From Eutrophosalina sp902522775 (GTDB lineage Bacteria; Bacteroidota; Bacteroidia; Flavobacteriales; Flavobacteriaceae), in assembly GCA_902522775.1 (NCBI GenBank), contig CABYWQ010000003.1:1-64000 (forward strand): DNA of 64,000 nt, in the 5' to 3' direction. Every line of letters begins with the position of its first letter. Position 1 is the first letter of the stretch. Shown here piece after piece: positions 43,750-52,051 of this stretch. The notes below the pieces were generated by a model. It was not told the origin of the DNA. It saw only the letters and a list, made by a program, of their open reading frames with translations, and did no database searches. Both the position numbers and the translations under genes were made by a program.

Positions 43750-44493
43750 TTACAAAATGTAAGGTATTACTGCTTTTCGGTTTTTTGGGTAATTATCAAA
43801 ATATTCTTTATACCATTCGTGATGATTTAATGCTCTTGGAACCAAATTGAAAAAAGTCCAAAGTGTAAAACTTAATGCTGGTAGGTTAAGTGCAATAAAG
43901 AAAAAACCAGTCCATTCAATAATTTCACCAAAATGATTTGGACATGAAATTAATCTAAACATTCCTCCTTTTGGTATTTTATATCCATCTCCTTTATTTC
44001 TTAATGAGATTAGTTTATTATCTGAGTTTATATTAATAAACATCCCTGTAATAAACAAGCCCATTCCTAAAATAAAAGTGATATTAAAATTTAAATCGGA
44101 GTCTAAAAAATATCCAATATATATACCGTTTATAATACCATTAATACAATTGAAAAAGAATGCACTAATAGCAATAGATATTGGCATTTTTTTATTTTTT
44201 GTTTTTATTCTTAATGGAAATATGATTACTCTATTGAAATAATGTATAAACCACAAGCTGACAAGTAGTATTGAAAGGGAATTCATTTCATTACTTCCAA
44301 CAAAACTTATTGTAGGCACCAATAATAATGCAGGAAGTTCCATCCAAAACCACCCCCAAGAATTACTAATCATTAAACCCCAACCTTTAGTGGAGTGTCT
44401 TCCATATGGAGCTCTTACTTTACTTATTATTAAATATAGAAAAGTCATTAATCCAAATAGGATCCATATTATAACATAATTATTAAAAGACAT
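43750..44493 (-). CDS. Steroid 5-alpha-reductase-like (DUF1295/SRD5A) membrane protein
   Basis: 247 residues with six to seven hydrophobic helices. The C-terminal half has the family's NADPH-linked pattern: RLISCPNHFGEIIEWTGF followed by ALNHHEWYKEYFDNYPKNRKAVIPYIL. Eukaryotic relatives reduce delta-4 steroids; bacterial substrates are unknown but may be isoprenoid or sterol-like lipids. The ATG is immediately preceded by a terminator-like hairpin and T6 run (44494-44522), an unusual leader. Confidence 0.85.
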   Translation of the reverse strand: MSFNNYVIIWILFGLMTFLYLIISKVRAPYGRHSTKGWGLMISNSWGWFWMELPALLLVPTISFVGSNEMNSLSILLVSLWFIHYFNRVIIFPLRIKTKNKKMPISIAISAFFFNCINGIINGIYIGYFLDSDLNFNITFILGMGLFITGMFININSDNKLISLRNKGDGYKIPKGGMFRLISCPNHFGEIIEWTGFFFIALNLPALSFTLWTFFNLVPRALNHHEWYKEYFDNYPKNRKAVIPYIL

Positions 44494-44522
44494 AAAAAAT
44501 GGCTTAATAGAATTGAGCCATT
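44494..44522 (-). terminator. Terminator-like hairpin abutting the start codon of the reductase gene
   Basis: Minus strand reads AATGGCTCAAT, TCT loop, ATTAAGCCATT merging into a run of six Ts, with the ATG at 44493 next. Stem of 11 bp with one G-U pair. It has the form of an intrinsic terminator, yet the only gene upstream on this strand is divergent, so it may be an attenuator or a start-site block. Confidence 0.5.
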
Positions 44523-44588
44523 AATTTATAAAAAACCTAGTAACTATTTATTATTTTCGATTTAAACTAATTGTTATAGCTGTTTTAT

Positions 44589-45374
44589 ATGATTCTTAAA
44601 AATTTTAGAATAAATGCATTTACAACGAGAAAATTATTAGGTAATCCGGCGTGCGTTGTTCCACTAAAAAAATGGTTAAGTGATGAAATATTATTAAAAA
44701 TTGCTAAAAAGAACAATGTTTCAGAAACAGCTTTTTTTATAAATGAAAACTCAAAATTTAGTATAAGATGGTTTACACCAGATATTGAAATGGATCTATG
44801 TGGGCATGCCACTCTTGCTGCAGCACATTGTATTAATAAACACTTAAATTTTAATTTTGAAACAATATTATTTAATTCAAATATTGGCAAATTATCGGTT
44901 AATATTTTAAATGATTTGTATCAATTAGATTTTCCAAAGCGTGTGCCAATTGAGTCTGAATTGCCTGAAGAAATTTATAATTCATTAAGCTTTAAGCCAG
45001 ATCAAGTCCTCAAATCTAGAGATTATGTATTAGTTTATAATAACATAGATGATATTATTGATATCAAAATCAATAGAAATATTTTTGATAAAATAAATAT
45101 TGATCCTGGAGGTGTTATTTTAACTTCAAAAGGAATTGATTGTGATTTTATTTCAAGATATTTTACTCCTCAATCAACGTATTTTGAGGATCCTGTTACT
45201 GGATCATCTCATTGCACTTTAATTCCATATTGGAGCTCGATTTTAAAAAAAGATAGAATGATTGCGAAGCAACTTTCTAATGAAGGAGGTGAATTAATTT
45301 GTGAAAATTTAAAAGATAGAGTATTAATTTCTGGAAAAGCTAAAACTTATTCTGAAGATGAAATATTTATTTAA
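44589..45374 (+). CDS. PhzF-family isomerase/epimerase
   Basis: 261 residues. PhzF features: FTTRKLLGNPACVV near the start, catalytic Glu46 in VSETAFF, MDLCGHATLAAAH, and FEDPVTGSSHC near the C-terminus. Two similar diaminopimelate-epimerase-like halves. Members isomerise small amide- or acid-containing compounds; outside phenazine producers the substrate is generally unknown, and no phz genes are here. Its end overlaps the convergent EamA transporter gene by 4 nt. Confidence 0.93.
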   Translation: MILKNFRINAFTTRKLLGNPACVVPLKKWLSDEILLKIAKKNNVSETAFFINENSKFSIRWFTPDIEMDLCGHATLAAAHCINKHLNFNFETILFNSNIGKLSVNILNDLYQLDFPKRVPIESELPEEIYNSLSFKPDQVLKSRDYVLVYNNIDDIIDIKINRNIFDKINIDPGGVILTSKGIDCDFISRYFTPQSTYFEDPVTGSSHCTLIPYWSSILKKDRMIAKQLSNEGGELICENLKDRVLISGKAKTYSEDEIFI

Positions 45375-46276
45375 TTTTTACTATTTGTTTGAAGTTTTTT
45401 TTTAGTTGTTAAGTATAGTCCAGTGAAAATTAAGATAGATGAAATTATTATAGTTATACTTAACGAATCAGATTTTGATAGTAAAGCAAATACAACACCT
45501 ATTATTGGCTGTAAATAGACAAAAACAGCCACCTCAGCAGATGTCAATCTACTTAATGCGAAACCATTTAAGAAATATGTCATAAATGTGGTACAAATAA
45601 CAACATACATTAAAGGTAAAGTAGCCTCATAAAATGGCAAGTTATTCCAATCAACCTGATTAAATTGTTTAATACCTATTGGAAAATTAAATATTAGACC
45701 AATTAAAAAAAGCCATTTAAATAAAGTTATTAGGTCGTACTTTTCTGTCATTGGCTTTACAATTATTAAGTAATAAGCATAGCTAATACTATTTATTATG
45801 AATAAAAAATTACCTAAAGGGATATTTCTGCCAACAGAACTGTTCGAGTCAGCATTTAAAATCAAAATAGTAGCCCCAATAAAACCTAGAAAAATCCCAG
45901 TAGTTTTAGAAAAATTGGGTTTCTTTTTGAATAAGAAAAAAGATAAAATAACTACAAAAATAGGAGTTATAATTATCAATATAGAGCTATTAATTGGAGT
46001 TGAAAAATCAAGTCCAGTAATGAAAGCAGCTATGTTAAAGCCCATTCCAAAAAGACCGCATTTTAGAATTGTTATTCTATCTTTCTTTTCAATTTTTTTA
46101 CTTTTTTTAAATAAGCTTATAATCCAAAACAAAATTGTAGCACCTAGTACTCTTAATAACACAAGACCTAGAGAACCGATATAAATTGGCATGACTGATT
46201 TAGCAATAGTATGATTAATTCCATAAATACTAGTTGCTACTGTAGCTGCAAGCAATGCAATAATCTTTCTTTGCAT
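45371..46276 (-). CDS. EamA-family (DMT) transporter
   Basis: 301 residues with ten hydrophobic helices in two EamA repeats; LLRVLGATILFW in the first and SAEVAVFVYLQPIIGVVFALL in the second are typical. Inner-membrane exporter or importer of metabolites such as amino acids or nucleobases; substrate not predictable. It lies 1 nt downstream of ribE on the same strand, so it may be cotranscribed. Confidence 0.92.
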   Translation of the reverse strand: MQRKIIALLAATVATSIYGINHTIAKSVMPIYIGSLGLVLLRVLGATILFWIISLFKKSKKIEKKDRITILKCGLFGMGFNIAAFITGLDFSTPINSSILIIITPIFVVILSFFLFKKKPNFSKTTGIFLGFIGATILILNADSNSSVGRNIPLGNFLFIINSISYAYYLIIVKPMTEKYDLITLFKWLFLIGLIFNFPIGIKQFNQVDWNNLPFYEATLPLMYVVICTTFMTYFLNGFALSRLTSAEVAVFVYLQPIIGVVFALLSKSDSLSITIIISSILIFTGLYLTTKKKLQTNSKN

Positions 46277-46277
46277 T

Positions 46278-46865
46278 TTAAGATTGAGTATTAACTAATT
46301 TTGATATATATTTTCCAACCATATCAAACTCAAGATTAACTTCGTCTTCAATATTTAAATTTTTAAAGTTAGTGTGGTTGTATGTATAGGGAATAATTGC
46401 AACTGAGAATGCATTTCTTTTAGAATTAACAACAGTCAAGCTTACCCCATTAATTGCAATTGAACCTTTTTCAATAGTTATATTTTCAGATTTTTTGTAT
46501 TCAAATGAAAAATACCAACTACCATTCTCTTCAATAATTTTTTTACAAATACCAATTTGATCTACATGGCCCTGCACTATGTGTCCATCCAATCTATTCC
46601 CAATTTTCATTGCTCTTTCTAAGTTAATTTGATCGCCAATCCTCCATTTTTTTATTGAACTTTTTAAAATGGTTTCTTTGATAGCAACAACAGAATATGA
46701 ATTATTTAAAATATTAATTACAGTTAAACAGATACCATTATGAGATATACTTTGATCTATCTTTAGTTCTTTAGTTAATTTAGAATCAAATGTCAAAATC
46801 AAATTATCTCCACTTTTCTCAATTTCAGTTATAATTGCAATATTTTCTATAATTCCTGTAAACAT
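46278..46865 (-). CDS. ribE: Riboflavin synthase alpha chain
   Basis: 195 residues with two lumazine-binding repeats, each with the family pattern: MFTGIIENIA and ISHNGICLTV in the first, LDGHIVQGHVDQ leading the second, IAINGVSLTVV near the end. Catalyses dismutation of two 6,7-dimethyl-8-ribityllumazine to riboflavin. Divergent from pdxA with 49 nt between starts. No FMN riboswitch is seen in the leader. Confidence 0.96.
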   Translation of the reverse strand: MFTGIIENIAIITEIEKSGDNLILTFDSKLTKELKIDQSISHNGICLTVINILNNSYSVVAIKETILKSSIKKWRIGDQINLERAMKIGNRLDGHIVQGHVDQIGICKKIIEENGSWYFSFEYKKSENITIEKGSIAINGVSLTVVNSKRNAFSVAIIPYTYNHTNFKNLNIEDEVNLEFDMVGKYISKLVNTQS

Positions 46866-46874
46866 TTATTTCTA

Positions 46875-46882
46875 TATCTTTG
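46875..46882 (+). promoter_or_regulatory. -7-like box (TATCTTTG) before pdxA
   Basis: Exact match to the flavobacterial TAnnTTTG, 32 nt before the pdxA ATG. No TTG at the consensus -33 spacing. Tentative. Confidence 0.35.
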
Positions 46883-46914
46883 GAATCTCAAAAATACATA
46901 TTATTAGGAAAGAA

Positions 46915-47967
46915 ATGTCAAAAACAAAGCCATTAATAGGAATTTCGACCGGAGATCCAAATGGAATTGGTATAGAGGTTATTCTTAAATGCTACCAAGA
47001 TAAAAGAATTTTTCACTTTGGTATTCCAATTGTTTTTTCAAATTATGATTTACTAAAAACACAAATAAATCATTTAAATCTTAATGTTGAATTAAAAAAG
47101 ATAGATGAAATTGAAAAAGCTAAGCCAAATAAATTAAACATACTTGAAGTTTCGAATTCTAATTTTGATTTAAGTTTTGGGAAAATAAATTCTCAAGGTG
47201 GTGATTTTTCAAGAAAGTCTTTGACAGAAGCTACTAGATCCCTAAAGGATAATAAAATTAATATTTTAGTGACTGCTCCCATAAATAAAAAAAATATTAT
47301 TAATAATGATTTTGATTTTATGGGGCATACAGATTTTTTAAATAAGTATTTTGATGGTGATGCATTGATGTTTATGGTTTCGGAGGATTTAAAAGTTGCA
47401 CTATTAACTGAACATATTGCTATAAAAAATGTTTCAAGTGTAATTTCAAAAGAACTTATTTTTAATAAAATATCTGTGATTAAAAAATCATTGATTAAAG
47501 ATTTTGGAATTTCATCTCCTAAAATAGCTGTTTTATCTATTAATCCACATGCTGGTGATGAAGGTATTATTGGTGATGATGATCAAAAAATTTTAATACC
47601 ATCTCTTGAAGAAATTTCTGAAGATAATAATCTAATTTTTGGACCTTTTCCCAGTGATAGTTTTTTTGGTTCAAATAAGTATAAATCATTTGATGCTGTA
47701 TTGGCAATATATCACGATCAGGGTCTAATTCCATTTAAAACAATATCTTTTGGAAGTGGAGTTAATTTTACTGCTGGATTAGATGTAATTAGAACTTCAC
47801 CTGATCACGGAACTGGATATGATATAGCTGGAAAAAATAAAGCTGATCCTTCTTCTTTTAGATCTGCAATTTACACTGCATGTAAAATATATAATAATAG
47901 AATTTCTTATGAAAAAAATAATTCTAACCCACTTAAAGTATCTGATTTAAAATCAGTAAAAAAATAA
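46915..47967 (+). CDS. pdxA: 4-hydroxythreonine-4-phosphate dehydrogenase
   Basis: 350 residues, usual length. GISTGDPNGIGIEV starts the fold; MGHTDFLN, SINPHAGDEG and YHDQGLIPFKTI carry the metal-binding histidines and substrate contacts, and TSPDHGTGYDIAGK is the conserved C-terminal motif. Oxidises 4-phosphohydroxy-L-threonine in the DXP-dependent pathway to pyridoxal phosphate. Followed by DUF177, rpmF and accBC, a common core order in Bacteroidota. Confidence 0.97.
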   Translation: MSKTKPLIGISTGDPNGIGIEVILKCYQDKRIFHFGIPIVFSNYDLLKTQINHLNLNVELKKIDEIEKAKPNKLNILEVSNSNFDLSFGKINSQGGDFSRKSLTEATRSLKDNKINILVTAPINKKNIINNDFDFMGHTDFLNKYFDGDALMFMVSEDLKVALLTEHIAIKNVSSVISKELIFNKISVIKKSLIKDFGISSPKIAVLSINPHAGDEGIIGDDDQKILIPSLEEISEDNNLIFGPFPSDSFFGSNKYKSFDAVLAIYHDQGLIPFKTISFGSGVNFTAGLDVIRTSPDHGTGYDIAGKNKADPSSFRSAIYTACKIYNNRISYEKNNSNPLKVSDLKSVKK

Positions 47968-48011
47968 TTTCAGTATTTAAATTTATTATATTCGTTTGCT
48001 TAATTAATCTG

Positions 48012-48533
48012 GTGAAGCGAAGTGATAAACATATTCTAAAGTTTTCTGGTCTAAAAGATGGATTGCATGAATTTTCTTATTCTTTAAATGAAGAATTTTT
48101 CAAAAACTTTAATTATTCTGAGTTTAATTCAGGAAAATTTAATATTTCTGTTAAGTTGTCAAAAAAACCAACTATTTTGGAGTTAAACTTTACAAGTACA
48201 GGTTTAATTAATGTAAACTGTTCAATCTCAAATGAATCTTTTAACCATGATTTGCTGTCTAAACTAGACTTAGTTGTTAATTTTGGAGAAGATTATGATG
48301 ACACGAATGATGAGTTATTAATTTTACCTTTTGGATCACATTCAATTGATTTAGACCAGTATTTTTATGAGATGATAGTTCTTTCTGTCCCGTTAAAGCT
48401 TGTCCATCCAGGTGTTAAAGATGGCACTCTTGACTCGGAAATAATAAATAGATTAAAAGAATTTGATATTAATCAAGAAAAAAGTATTAATTTCGACCCT
48501 CGTTGGAATAAATTGAAAGAATTAAAAAAGTAA
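48012..48533 (+). CDS. DUF177/YceD-family protein
   Basis: 173 residues starting at a GTG (no suitable ATG precedes the conserved part). LELNFTSTGLINVNCSISNE and the C-terminal NFDPRWNKLKELKK fit the YceD/DUF177 family. YceD is paired with rpmF in many bacteria, and here too rpmF begins 3 nt after the stop. Proposed role in 23S rRNA or large-subunit assembly. Confidence 0.9.
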   Translation: MKRSDKHILKFSGLKDGLHEFSYSLNEEFFKNFNYSEFNSGKFNISVKLSKKPTILELNFTSTGLINVNCSISNESFNHDLLSKLDLVVNFGEDYDDTNDELLILPFGSHSIDLDQYFYEMIVLSVPLKLVHPGVKDGTLDSEIINRLKEFDINQEKSINFDPRWNKLKELKK

Positions 48534-48536
48534 ATC

Positions 48537-48731
48537 ATGGCTCATCCAAAGCGAAAAACATCAAAAACAAGAAGAGATAAAAGGAGAACTCACTACAAGG
48601 CTCCTTATGCGCAAATAGCAACAGATAAAACAACTGGTCAAGATCATTTGTATCATCGTGCCCACTGGCATGAAGGGAAGCTTTATTACCGCGGTAAAGT
48701 GTTAATTGATTCAGCTGAAGAAACAAGTTAA
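48537..48731 (+). CDS. rpmF: 50S ribosomal protein L32
   Basis: 64 residues, MAHPKRKTSKTRRDKRRTHY at the start and YHRAHWHEGKLYYRGKVLI later, the standard Bacteroidota L32. It lacks the zinc-binding cysteines found in some L32 proteins. Coupled to DUF177; a terminator follows at 48764. Confidence 0.97.
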   Translation: MAHPKRKTSKTRRDKRRTHYKAPYAQIATDKTTGQDHLYHRAHWHEGKLYYRGKVLIDSAEETS

Positions 48732-48763
48732 AATTGTAATATTTTTAACTATTTTTCAAAAAT

Positions 48764-48789
48764 ATAAGCCCATTTTAGGGCTTTTTTTT
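48764..48789 (+). terminator. Terminator after rpmF
   Basis: AAGCCC, ATTTTA loop, GGGCTT followed by a T-run of eight (counting the stem Ts). 33 nt after the rpmF stop, separating the pdxA-rpmF unit from accBC. Confidence 0.8.
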
Positions 48790-48887
48790 GTTTATAAACC
48801 CAATTATCGTGTTTTTATGTCTTTTTTGAATCAATTTTAACAATTTTATATTAATTATATTAAAAAATTTATAAAATATTAGACTTA

Positions 48888-49114
48888 TTTTGATAATTCA
48901 CGACTAATTTTGTATAATTTCATCATTTTTATATACATTTTAACACTTTTTTAATCAAAAAACAATACAAATTAAAGTTTTTATAGTAATTTTTGACGTT
49001 TTATATCATTTTTTAATCTTTTTTAAACTTTTTTTTAATATTTTTTAGATTTTGATTGTTTTTTTTAATTTTTAAGGTTTTTTTTGTGTTTTTATTCTTT
49101 TTTTTATCATTTTT
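48888..49114. promoter_or_regulatory. Helically phased T-tract block (predicted curved DNA) before accB
   Basis: Within the 406-nt gap between rpmF and accB, runs of four to eight Ts on the plus strand have centres near 48889, 48909, 48919, 48928, 48939, 48949, 48980, 48992, 49000, 49011, 49021, 49032, 49043, 49051, 49062, 49071, 49081, 49091, 49101 and 49112. The missing positions near 48960 and 48970 hold an A-run and a short A/T mix. Average period is about 10.1 bp, matching the DNA helix, which predicts strong intrinsic curvature. The block ends about 24 nt before the accB ATG. No ORF or known RNA is visible in it. Confidence 0.6.
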
Positions 49115-49137
49115 GCTCATCTAATTAATAAATACTT

Positions 49138-49626
49138 ATGAATTTTAAGCAGATACAACAATTAATTAAGTTCGTAGCTAGAACAGGTGTAAGTGAAGTT
49201 AATATTGAAAATAGCAATATTAAAATTAATATTAAGGGAAACACAAAAGGCGATAATCCTCAAGTTGTACAACAACCAGTTATTTCTCAAGTTCAGCCAG
49301 TTCAAGCTGTTGAATCTGTTCAGTCACCTGTAAATTCAACTACTACTCCTAACGATAACTCTGTTGTTACAGCTAATGATGAGTCAAATCTCATTACAAT
49401 TAAGTCTCCAATTATTGGAACCTTTTATAGAAAACCATCACCTGACAAAGATAATTTTGTACAGGTTGGCGATCAAATTTCGGAAGGACAGACTCTTTGT
49501 GTAATTGAGGCAATGAAACTATTCAATGAAATTGAGTCTGATGTTTCTGGAAAAATTGTAAAAATTTTAGTTGATGATTCATCCCCTGTTGAATTTGATC
49601 AACCGCTTTTTTTAATTGAACCCTAA
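49138..49626 (+). CDS. accB: Acetyl-CoA carboxylase biotin carboxyl carrier protein
   Basis: 162 residues. A short N-terminal helix region (MNFKQIQQLIKFVARTGVSE), a Gln/Val/Pro-rich hinge (about 41-78), then the biotinyl domain with EAMKLFNE and biotinylated Lys127. Carries carboxyl groups between the AccC and AccAD halves for malonyl-CoA synthesis. Followed 8 nt later by accC. In many Bacteroidota fabH lies just upstream; here only the T-tract region is found. Confidence 0.96.
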   Translation: MNFKQIQQLIKFVARTGVSEVNIENSNIKINIKGNTKGDNPQVVQQPVISQVQPVQAVESVQSPVNSTTTPNDNSVVTANDESNLITIKSPIIGTFYRKPSPDKDNFVQVGDQISEGQTLCVIEAMKLFNEIESDVSGKIVKILVDDSSPVEFDQPLFLIEP

Positions 49627-49634
49627 AATCTTTT

Positions 49635-50969
49635 ATGTTTAAAAAAATTTTAATTGCTAACAGGGGTGAAATTGCAATGCGTGTAATACGTACTTGTAAA
49701 GAGATGGGTATAAAAACAGTTGCTGTTTATTCAAAAGCTGATGAAGATAGTCTTCACGTAATATTTGCAGATGAAGCAGTTTGTATCGGCCCAGCACCAA
49801 GCTCGGAATCATATTTAAAAATTTCAAATATTATTGCTGCAGCTGAAATTACTAATGCTGATGCTATACATCCTGGATATGGATTTCTTTCAGAAAATTC
49901 AAAGTTTTCAAAAATATGCTCCGAACACAAGATAAAATTTATTGGTCCTTCACCTGAAATGATTGAAAAAATGGGGGATAAAGCAACTGCTGTATCAACT
50001 ATGAATCAAGCAAAAGTTCCGACTATACCAGGTTCAGGTGGTGTTATAGAGTTGGAGGATGAAGCCCTAAAAATCTCAAATAGAATTGGATTTCCTGTTA
50101 TGATCAAAGCTTCAGCTGGTGGTGGTGGTAAAGGAATGAGGGCAGTATGGAATAAAGTTGAATTTTCTAAAAATTGGGCTAGTGCTAAGCAAGAAGCTTC
50201 TGCTGCTTTTGGAAATGACGATATGTATATCGAAAAGTTAATTGAAGAGCCTCGTCATATTGAAATCCAAATTATTGCTGATCAATATGGAAATGTATCT
50301 CATTTATCCGAAAGAGATTGTTCTATACAAAGAAGACATCAAAAATTAACGGAAGAAACACCATCACCATTTATGACCTCTGCACTGAGAAAAAAGATGG
50401 GGAAAGCTGCAGTTAAAGCTGCTAAATTTATAAACTACGAGGGTGTTGGAACAATTGAGTTTCTAGTTGACAATAAAAGAAATTTTTATTTTATGGAAAT
50501 GAACACTCGAATTCAGGTTGAGCACCCCATAACTGAACAAGTAATAGATTATGATTTAATAAAAGAACAAATTAAAGTTGCTTCAGGAGCTAAGGTTTCT
50601 GGAAATGACTATTATCCAAAATTACATTCAATCGAGTGCAGAATTAATGCAGAAGATCCATCAAATAACTTTAGGCCTTCGCCAGGAAAAATAACAAATT
50701 TACATTTACCAGGTGGTCATGGAGTTAGAGTTGATACCCATGTTTATGGAGGTTATACTATTTCGCCAAATTACGATTCTATGATTGCGAAGATAATTAC
50801 AACTGATAGAAAAAGAGATGAAGCTATTAATAAAATGAGAAGGGCATTAGATGAATTTATTATAGAAGGAATAAAAACTACAATTCCGTTCCATAGAAAA
50901 TTAATGGATGATCCTTATTATATAAAAGGAGTTTACACTACAAAATTTATGGAAGATTATAGTGTTTAA
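49635..50969 (+). CDS. accC: Biotin carboxylase
   Basis: 444 residues, standard size. MFKKILIANRGEIAMRVIRT start, glycine-rich ATP loop ASAGGGGKGMR (about 155-165), EKLIEEPRHIEIQI, the catalytic MEMNTRIQVEHPITE segment. ATP-dependent carboxylation of the AccB biotin, cytosolic. Ends overlapping the convergent asd gene by 4 nt. Confidence 0.97.
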   Translation: MFKKILIANRGEIAMRVIRTCKEMGIKTVAVYSKADEDSLHVIFADEAVCIGPAPSSESYLKISNIIAAAEITNADAIHPGYGFLSENSKFSKICSEHKIKFIGPSPEMIEKMGDKATAVSTMNQAKVPTIPGSGGVIELEDEALKISNRIGFPVMIKASAGGGGKGMRAVWNKVEFSKNWASAKQEASAAFGNDDMYIEKLIEEPRHIEIQIIADQYGNVSHLSERDCSIQRRHQKLTEETPSPFMTSALRKKMGKAAVKAAKFINYEGVGTIEFLVDNKRNFYFMEMNTRIQVEHPITEQVIDYDLIKEQIKVASGAKVSGNDYYPKLHSIECRINAEDPSNNFRPSPGKITNLHLPGGHGVRVDTHVYGGYTISPNYDSMIAKIITTDRKRDEAINKMRRALDEFIIEGIKTTIPFHRKLMDDPYYIKGVYTTKFMEDYSV

Positions 50970-51955
50970 TTAAAAAGATTATTTTCCACAATAAGTTTTG
51001 CAATTTGAACAGCATTTGTAGCAGCCCCTTTCCTTAAATTATCTGCTACTACCCATAAGTTCAAACTATTTTCACATGAAAAATCTTTTCTAATTCTACC
51101 TACATAAACATTATTTGATCCTCTTGAATAGAAAGGCATAGGATAAATATTATTGGTAATATCATCTTTTATTTCAAGGCCATTAAAAGAGTTGAGTTCA
51201 CTAATCAATTCATTAAGATCAAAAGGATTTTCAAGTGTAATGTTTATTGATTCACTATGGCCACCCATAACAGGTATTCTGACAGCTGTGGCAGTTATTG
51301 AAATATCTGAATTAAAAATCTTATTAGTTTCATTAACTAACTTCATTTCTTCTTTAGTATATCCATTTTCTAGAAAATCATCACAATGGGGTATTGCATT
51401 TTGATGTATCTGGTAATTATATGCCATTACATCAGACTTACCTTCATACTCATTTTCTAGTTGTTTCATCGCTTTCATACCAGTTCCAGTGATTGACTGA
51501 TATGTAGATACAACAATTCTAGTTATTCCATATTTTTTATGAATAGGGTATAATGCCATTAACATTTGGATAGTTGAACAGTTTGGATTAGCAATAATCT
51601 TATCCTCTTTTGACAAAATATTACCATTAATTTCAGGAATTATGAGTTTTTTTGTTTTATCCATTCTCCATGCCGAAGAATTATCAATAACTGTAGTTCT
51701 AACTTCAGCAAATTTTGGAGCCCACTCCGTTGATATATTTCCACCGGCTGAAAAAATAGCAATATCAGGCTTTAAATAAATAGCATCTTGCAAACTAATA
51801 ACCTTGTAAGAATTTCCGTTAAATAATACATTTTTTCCAATAGACCTTTCAGATGCAACAGGGATAAAATCATCAATTTTAAATTTCATTTCCTCAAGAA
51901 CTTTTAACATTTCTTGACCAACCATGCCTGTTACACCAACTACTGCTAATTTCAT
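50966..51955 (-). CDS. asd: Aspartate-semialdehyde dehydrogenase
   Basis: 329 residues. NADP-binding start AVVGVTGMVGQEM, catalytic Cys126 in NPNCSTIQ, and MGGHSESI with the catalytic His. Makes L-aspartate semialdehyde for lysine, diaminopimelate, threonine and methionine. Upstream gap of 96 nt to alr. Confidence 0.96.
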   Translation of the reverse strand: MKLAVVGVTGMVGQEMLKVLEEMKFKIDDFIPVASERSIGKNVLFNGNSYKVISLQDAIYLKPDIAIFSAGGNISTEWAPKFAEVRTTVIDNSSAWRMDKTKKLIIPEINGNILSKEDKIIANPNCSTIQMLMALYPIHKKYGITRIVVSTYQSITGTGMKAMKQLENEYEGKSDVMAYNYQIHQNAIPHCDDFLENGYTKEEMKLVNETNKIFNSDISITATAVRIPVMGGHSESINITLENPFDLNELISELNSFNGLEIKDDITNNIYPMPFYSRGSNNVYVGRIRKDFSCENSLNLWVVADNLRKGAATNAVQIAKLIVENNLFN

Positions 51956-52051
51956 TTTTAAATATTTGAGGACAAACTTACTTAAAATTCAAACCAATTT
52001 TTTATATCATTTATTTTATATCAGATTAAAATCAAAATGTTTTATTTAAAA

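Noticed and set aside
45798..46184. 128-aa plus-strand ORF, rich in Lys and Ile
   Set aside because: Mirror of the EamA transporter helices; the transporter frame is clearly the real one.
46866..46914. FMN riboswitch between ribE and pdxA
   Set aside because: The 49-nt gap is too short for the RFN element and lacks its conserved sequence.
48732..49137. Decayed fabH pseudogene
   Set aside because: No recognisable FabH peptide in any frame of the gap; the T-rich periodic sequence does not resemble decayed coding DNA.
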